Positions 61,111 through 64,000 of a stretch of 64,000 nucleotides of DNA are shown piece by piece. Source of the DNA: M3007 sp964550795. GTDB taxonomy: Bacteria > Bacteroidota > Bacteroidia > Chitinophagales > Saprospiraceae. The notes beneath the pieces were generated by a model that was given only the letters and a program-made list of their open reading frames with translations, ran no database searches and was not told the origin of the DNA. The stretch is from assembly GCA_964550795.1 (NCBI GenBank), contig CAZKBH010000026.1, positions 5,543-69,542 of the forward strand, read 5' to 3'. A program made the position numbers and the translations under genes. Every line of letters begins with the position of its first letter. Positions within the stretch are counted from its first letter, which is position 1.

Positions 61111-61216
61111 CAGGGGTATATACACCAGTTGGGCAGCCACGGATTTTACGTGCTTGTCTAAATTTAGTTTCAAGCACTAATGTTTGTAGCCGCAGCGCAG
61201 CAAAAATGTTGGTCTA

Positions 61217-62266
61217 CTACACTTCGCGCGCCTTCTCCAGACTTGCTATTTTCTTTTCTAGTTCCAACACTTTTCGTTGTAAATCAGGCAGTTGTTTGTA
61301 CACAACATGCGATTTAATAAAATCCCGATACCCCATGGCGGGGCTGCCAAAAACGGCCGTGCCGGGCGTTTCGATGCTCGAAGCCAGCCCGCTTTGGGCC
61401 TGAATCTGGGTGTCGTCGGCAATTTTGATATGCCCCGCAAAGCCGACCTGCCCGCCGACCCGCAAGTTTTCGCCCAACTGTGTGCTTCCTGCAACCCCAA
61501 CCTGCGCGGCCAACACGGAGTTTTGCCCAACCTCCACGTTGTGTGCAATGTGAATGAGGTTGTCGAGTTTGGCCCCGGAATGGATGATCGTGCTGCCGAG
61601 ACTGGCGCGGTCCACACAGGTAGAAGCGCCAATTTCAACATGATCTTCAATCACCACTTTACCTACTTGTGGCACCTTGGTCCAGGTACGATCTGGCTGC
61701 GGCGCAAAGCCAAAACCATCGGCTCCAATGACCGCGTTGGCGTGTAAAATACAATGGTTGCCCACTTCGCAGTCAAAATGGATCCGAACCCCAGGATAAA
61801 GCGTGCAATTATCCCCGATACGCGCGTTTCGACCGATAAAAACCTGGGGATAAATCTTGCAATTATGGCCAATAATGGCCCCTTGTTCCACCACCGTGAA
61901 CACGCCAATTTCCGTTCCCGCACCCACTTTCGCCTCGGGATGAATGGACGCTTTGTCTGAAATGACCGAGCCATTGGAGTTGTTGGCCTGATCTATAATT
62001 TTGAGCAAAATCGCCAAAGAAGTGCGTACGTCGCCCGTGCGAATAAGGGTTGGGATGATGGCTTTTTGAGGTCGGAAGCTATTGTTAACCAACAAGATAG
62101 AAGCCTGAGTGGTGTACACAAAGTCTTCATATTTGGGATTGTCCAAAAAAGTAAAGTCACCCGTTTGGGCGGCTTCGATGGGCGCTCCACGGGTCACGGC
62201 GGCGTTGGAGTCGCCTTCGACCGTGCCGCCTATAAAGTGCGCTATTTGAGCGGCAGTCATTGTCAT
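61217..62266 (-). CDS. lpxD: UDP-3-O-acylglucosamine N-acyltransferase LpxD
   Basis: 349 residues. Adds the N-linked 3-hydroxyacyl chain in lipid A synthesis, in the cytosol. The N-terminal uridine-binding domain (about 1-105) is followed by a left-handed beta-helix of hexapeptide repeats (IHPEAKVGAGTEIGVFTVVEQGAIIGH and so on). The catalytic His lies in LIHIAHNVEVGQNSV. The last 25 or so residues form the coiled helix (DLQRKVLELEKKIASLEKA). Its presence confirms a Gram-negative outer membrane. No lipid A neighbours are visible here. Confidence 0.96.
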   Translation of the reverse strand: MTMTAAQIAHFIGGTVEGDSNAAVTRGAPIEAAQTGDFTFLDNPKYEDFVYTTQASILLVNNSFRPQKAIIPTLIRTGDVRTSLAILLKIIDQANNSNGSVISDKASIHPEAKVGAGTEIGVFTVVEQGAIIGHNCKIYPQVFIGRNARIGDNCTLYPGVRIHFDCEVGNHCILHANAVIGADGFGFAPQPDRTWTKVPQVGKVVIEDHVEIGASTCVDRASLGSTIIHSGAKLDNLIHIAHNVEVGQNSVLAAQVGVAGSTQLGENLRVGGQVGFAGHIKIADDTQIQAQSGLASSIETPGTAVFGSPAMGYRDFIKSHVVYKQLPDLQRKVLELEKKIASLEKAREV

Positions 62267-62386
62267 GCCGGATACAGAATGGGAAAATGATGAGAAAAAT
62301 ACGAGTTGGGGTACTTCGGCAAAGGTAGAAAGAGATGTTTTGATTGGGCAATACTAATTTTAAAGCAACTCTTCCAAGCAATCTGT

Positions 62387-63748
62387 TCAAGAAAGCGACA
62401 TTCGGATTCTGCGTTCTTGTGGCAGGTAGTTGTTCAAACGATTGGGCAAAATTTTCAGCCAGCCCAGGTTCAGTCCCTCAAAACGCGCCAAGGTCCAACC
62501 TTGCGGCGCGCCCGGCGGCGGATCGAAGGTTTCTTTTTTCAAAAACAACAACGCTTGTTCGCGCGACAAATCCACGGCGGGTAAAGTGGGCGCAATCCAA
62601 TGACTCAATGCCAACGCGTGACTCGGGACAAAGTCTTTGCCTTTGAATTCGCCGATATTCACCCCAAACCACTTGGTTTTCAGGAATTTATCGAGCAAAA
62701 GAAAATCATCTTCCAATACCGCTGGCAAGGCCAATACTTCCCCGGAAGGGGTCAGAAAAAAGCGGGCATCGGCTGTTGGAGCAAGCCAGGCCGCTGCGAG
62801 GGCTATCTGACTTTTGGGCAATGGTTTGATACTTTTAAAGGAACTGGCCGGACTTAATTTCTTGACCTCGCCACCTTTTTTGCGAAAAACCGAGAGAAAA
62901 AAGCCCTCGCCTTTCAATTTGTACGGATAAAACTGGCACCCGGCATCTGTCTGGATAATCCCCCAATCCGGCGGAATTTCTAGCGTAACAGGTTCTACCT
63001 CAAAGGTTTTGGCGAGCCATTGGGCATTGCTATCGTTCTCCTGATTATTGTAGGTGCAGGTGCTGAACAACAAAATACCGCCCGGTTTGAGCGCCTGAAC
63101 CGCGGCCGCGAGGATCCGGCGTTGACGACCCGTGCAAAACTCTACATGGGGCAGGGACCATTCCCGCATCGCATCCGGGTCTTTGCGAAAAAGCCCCTCG
63201 CCGCTGCACGGCGCGTCGGCCAAAACCACATCAAACCAGCCTTCCATGGCGGCAAAATCCTCCACTTCACCACTCGTAACAGCGGTATTGGAGTTGCCCC
63301 AACGCTCTAGATTCTCGCGCAGGGGAGCCGTGCGCGAACGAATGGTCTCGTTGGAAACCAACAAACTTTCCGGAGATAACAGATCCGACATCAAGGTGCT
63401 TTTTCCACCTGGAGCAGCACATAAATCCAAGACTTTCAAGGATTTAGAAAAATCTACACTTTGCCTTAAAGCTTCGTGGATAAACATCGAGGAGGCTTCT
63501 TGTACATAGTATGCCCCGGCGTGAAAACGGGGATCCAGCGTAAAAACGGGTCGTTCGGAAAGGTAGTAGCCCTGTGGATGCCAGGGAACGGGAAGGCCGG
63601 GAGCGCTTGGATTTGGATTTTTTTTCGGATTGAACCGAATGCTGACCGGGGCGGGCATTTGCAGCGCGGCTTCGAGCAGTGGCCAATCAGTGCCCAGCAG
63701 GGCCTTCATTTGGCGAATAAATGGAGGGGGAAGCACGGGGGAAGCCAT
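62387..63748 (-). CDS. rRNA cytosine-C5 methyltransferase (RsmF/NOL1-NOP2-Sun family)
   Basis: 453 residues from the ATG at 63748 (MASPVLPPPFIRQM). AdoMet-binding domain LDLCAAPGGKSTL, catalytic Cys231 in LFSTCTYNNQEND and the second Cys181 in LADAPCSGEGLF, the pair typical of m5C RNA methyltransferases. The C-terminal part includes a PUA-like RNA-binding region (LSREQALLFLKKETF). The target is probably 16S rRNA, as for RsmF, but could be another site. Confidence 0.9.
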   Translation of the reverse strand: MASPVLPPPFIRQMKALLGTDWPLLEAALQMPAPVSIRFNPKKNPNPSAPGLPVPWHPQGYYLSERPVFTLDPRFHAGAYYVQEASSMFIHEALRQSVDFSKSLKVLDLCAAPGGKSTLMSDLLSPESLLVSNETIRSRTAPLRENLERWGNSNTAVTSGEVEDFAAMEGWFDVVLADAPCSGEGLFRKDPDAMREWSLPHVEFCTGRQRRILAAAVQALKPGGILLFSTCTYNNQENDSNAQWLAKTFEVEPVTLEIPPDWGIIQTDAGCQFYPYKLKGEGFFLSVFRKKGGEVKKLSPASSFKSIKPLPKSQIALAAAWLAPTADARFFLTPSGEVLALPAVLEDDFLLLDKFLKTKWFGVNIGEFKGKDFVPSHALALSHWIAPTLPAVDLSREQALLFLKKETFDPPPGAPQGWTLARFEGLNLGWLKILPNRLNNYLPQERRIRMSLS

Positions 63749-64000
63749 AAGCACTGATTTTTTTGCCGGGGAAAAGAGCAGTTGCAAAAGTGGGGCGAAT
63801 CTGGGATATCAAGGTTAGCATCCCGTCTCATCGAAAAAAGAAATGTTGAAAATCAAAATCAGTGGATTAGCCATGTTTTGTCACTTTTTGAGCCCAAAAA
63901 GTAACCAAAAAGGCTTGGCTGTCGAAAAATCTAACCATTTTGAGGCCTCTTCGGCGGCGCAAAAAAAACTCGCCTCGGCATCTGTGCGGGCCTGCGGCCC
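63749..64000. other. Right edge of the window, no gene seen
   Basis: 252 bp upstream of the methyltransferase gene. It includes GTCACTTTTTGAGCCCAAAA followed by AGTAACCAAAAAGG, a self-complementary segment that I know as a dispersed repeat in Bacteroidota. No ORF begins here on either strand. Confidence 0.45.

Overview
The window comes from a Bacteroidota genome, most likely of the Saprospiraceae/Haliscomenobacter type (inference; no 16S gene is present). The evidence is five secreted proteins with C-terminal type IX secretion (T9SS) sorting domains, a GldB gliding lipoprotein, promoters of the TAnnTTTG type, several TTG starts and the general gene content (LpxD, PPK1, MauG/MbnP proteins, DUF1501). 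Two runs of N (32932-32962 and 54253-54262) are scaffold gaps that cut mutL and clpX. They should not be read as pseudogenes.

Layout. 1-4292: end of a T9SS beta-helix protein, recJ, gldB. 4656-10949: an A+T-rich P-type Ca2+ ATPase, then a DUF1016 nuclease gene lodged between two 238-bp copies of the 3' end of the aconitase gene, then aconitase itself. 11034-20398: secreted CHRD and propeller proteins, a glycosyltransferase, a small amphipathic protein, peptidase T and a secreted trypsin-like protease. 20824-23641: an operon of two MbnP-like proteins and a di-heme MauG/MbnH-like peroxidase. 23792-28057: a cupin isomerase-like protein, a DnaQ-type exonuclease, polyphosphate kinase, and tRNA-Gly and tRNA-Leu. 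28109-34695: two T9SS proteins and a mutL-rhomboid-rhomboid operon. 34771-42335: a type I restriction-modification operon with two extra nuclease-like genes (DUF1016 and a small PD-(D/E)XK-like protein) between hsdM and hsdS. 42360-50737: a DUF1501 T9SS protein, a sialidase-fold lipoprotein, an operon of a membrane protein, a subtilase-like protein and an unknown exported protein, then rlmI. 50741-53234: a mobile patch with 133-bp palindromic REP-like units, the RAYT transposase that probably handles them, and an IS4-family element inserted in one unit with a 12-bp target duplication. 53251-64000: clpX, a DUF4143 ATPase preceded by three 22-bp iterons, a membrane protein, a response regulator with a separate Hpt protein, grpE-dnaJ, an AI-2E family transporter, lpxD and an rRNA m5C methyltransferase.

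The most unusual layer is not a gene. The window is full of long, nearly perfect palindromes (14-32 bp arms, loops of 1-7 nt) belonging to several unrelated sequence families. Most lie between genes, but some lie inside reading frames. In the two divergent DUF1016 nuclease genes a different 14-bp-arm palindrome is centred on exactly the same homologous codon. A second layer is short-unit minisatellites (7-10 bp units), found just upstream of start codons at five places.

Most likely to repay follow-up: the DUF1016/aconitase repeat unit, the paired DUF1016 palindromes, the enlarged type I RM operon, the RAYT/REP/IS4 nest and the iterons before the DUF4143 gene. All functions are read from motifs and family knowledge; no database search was possible.
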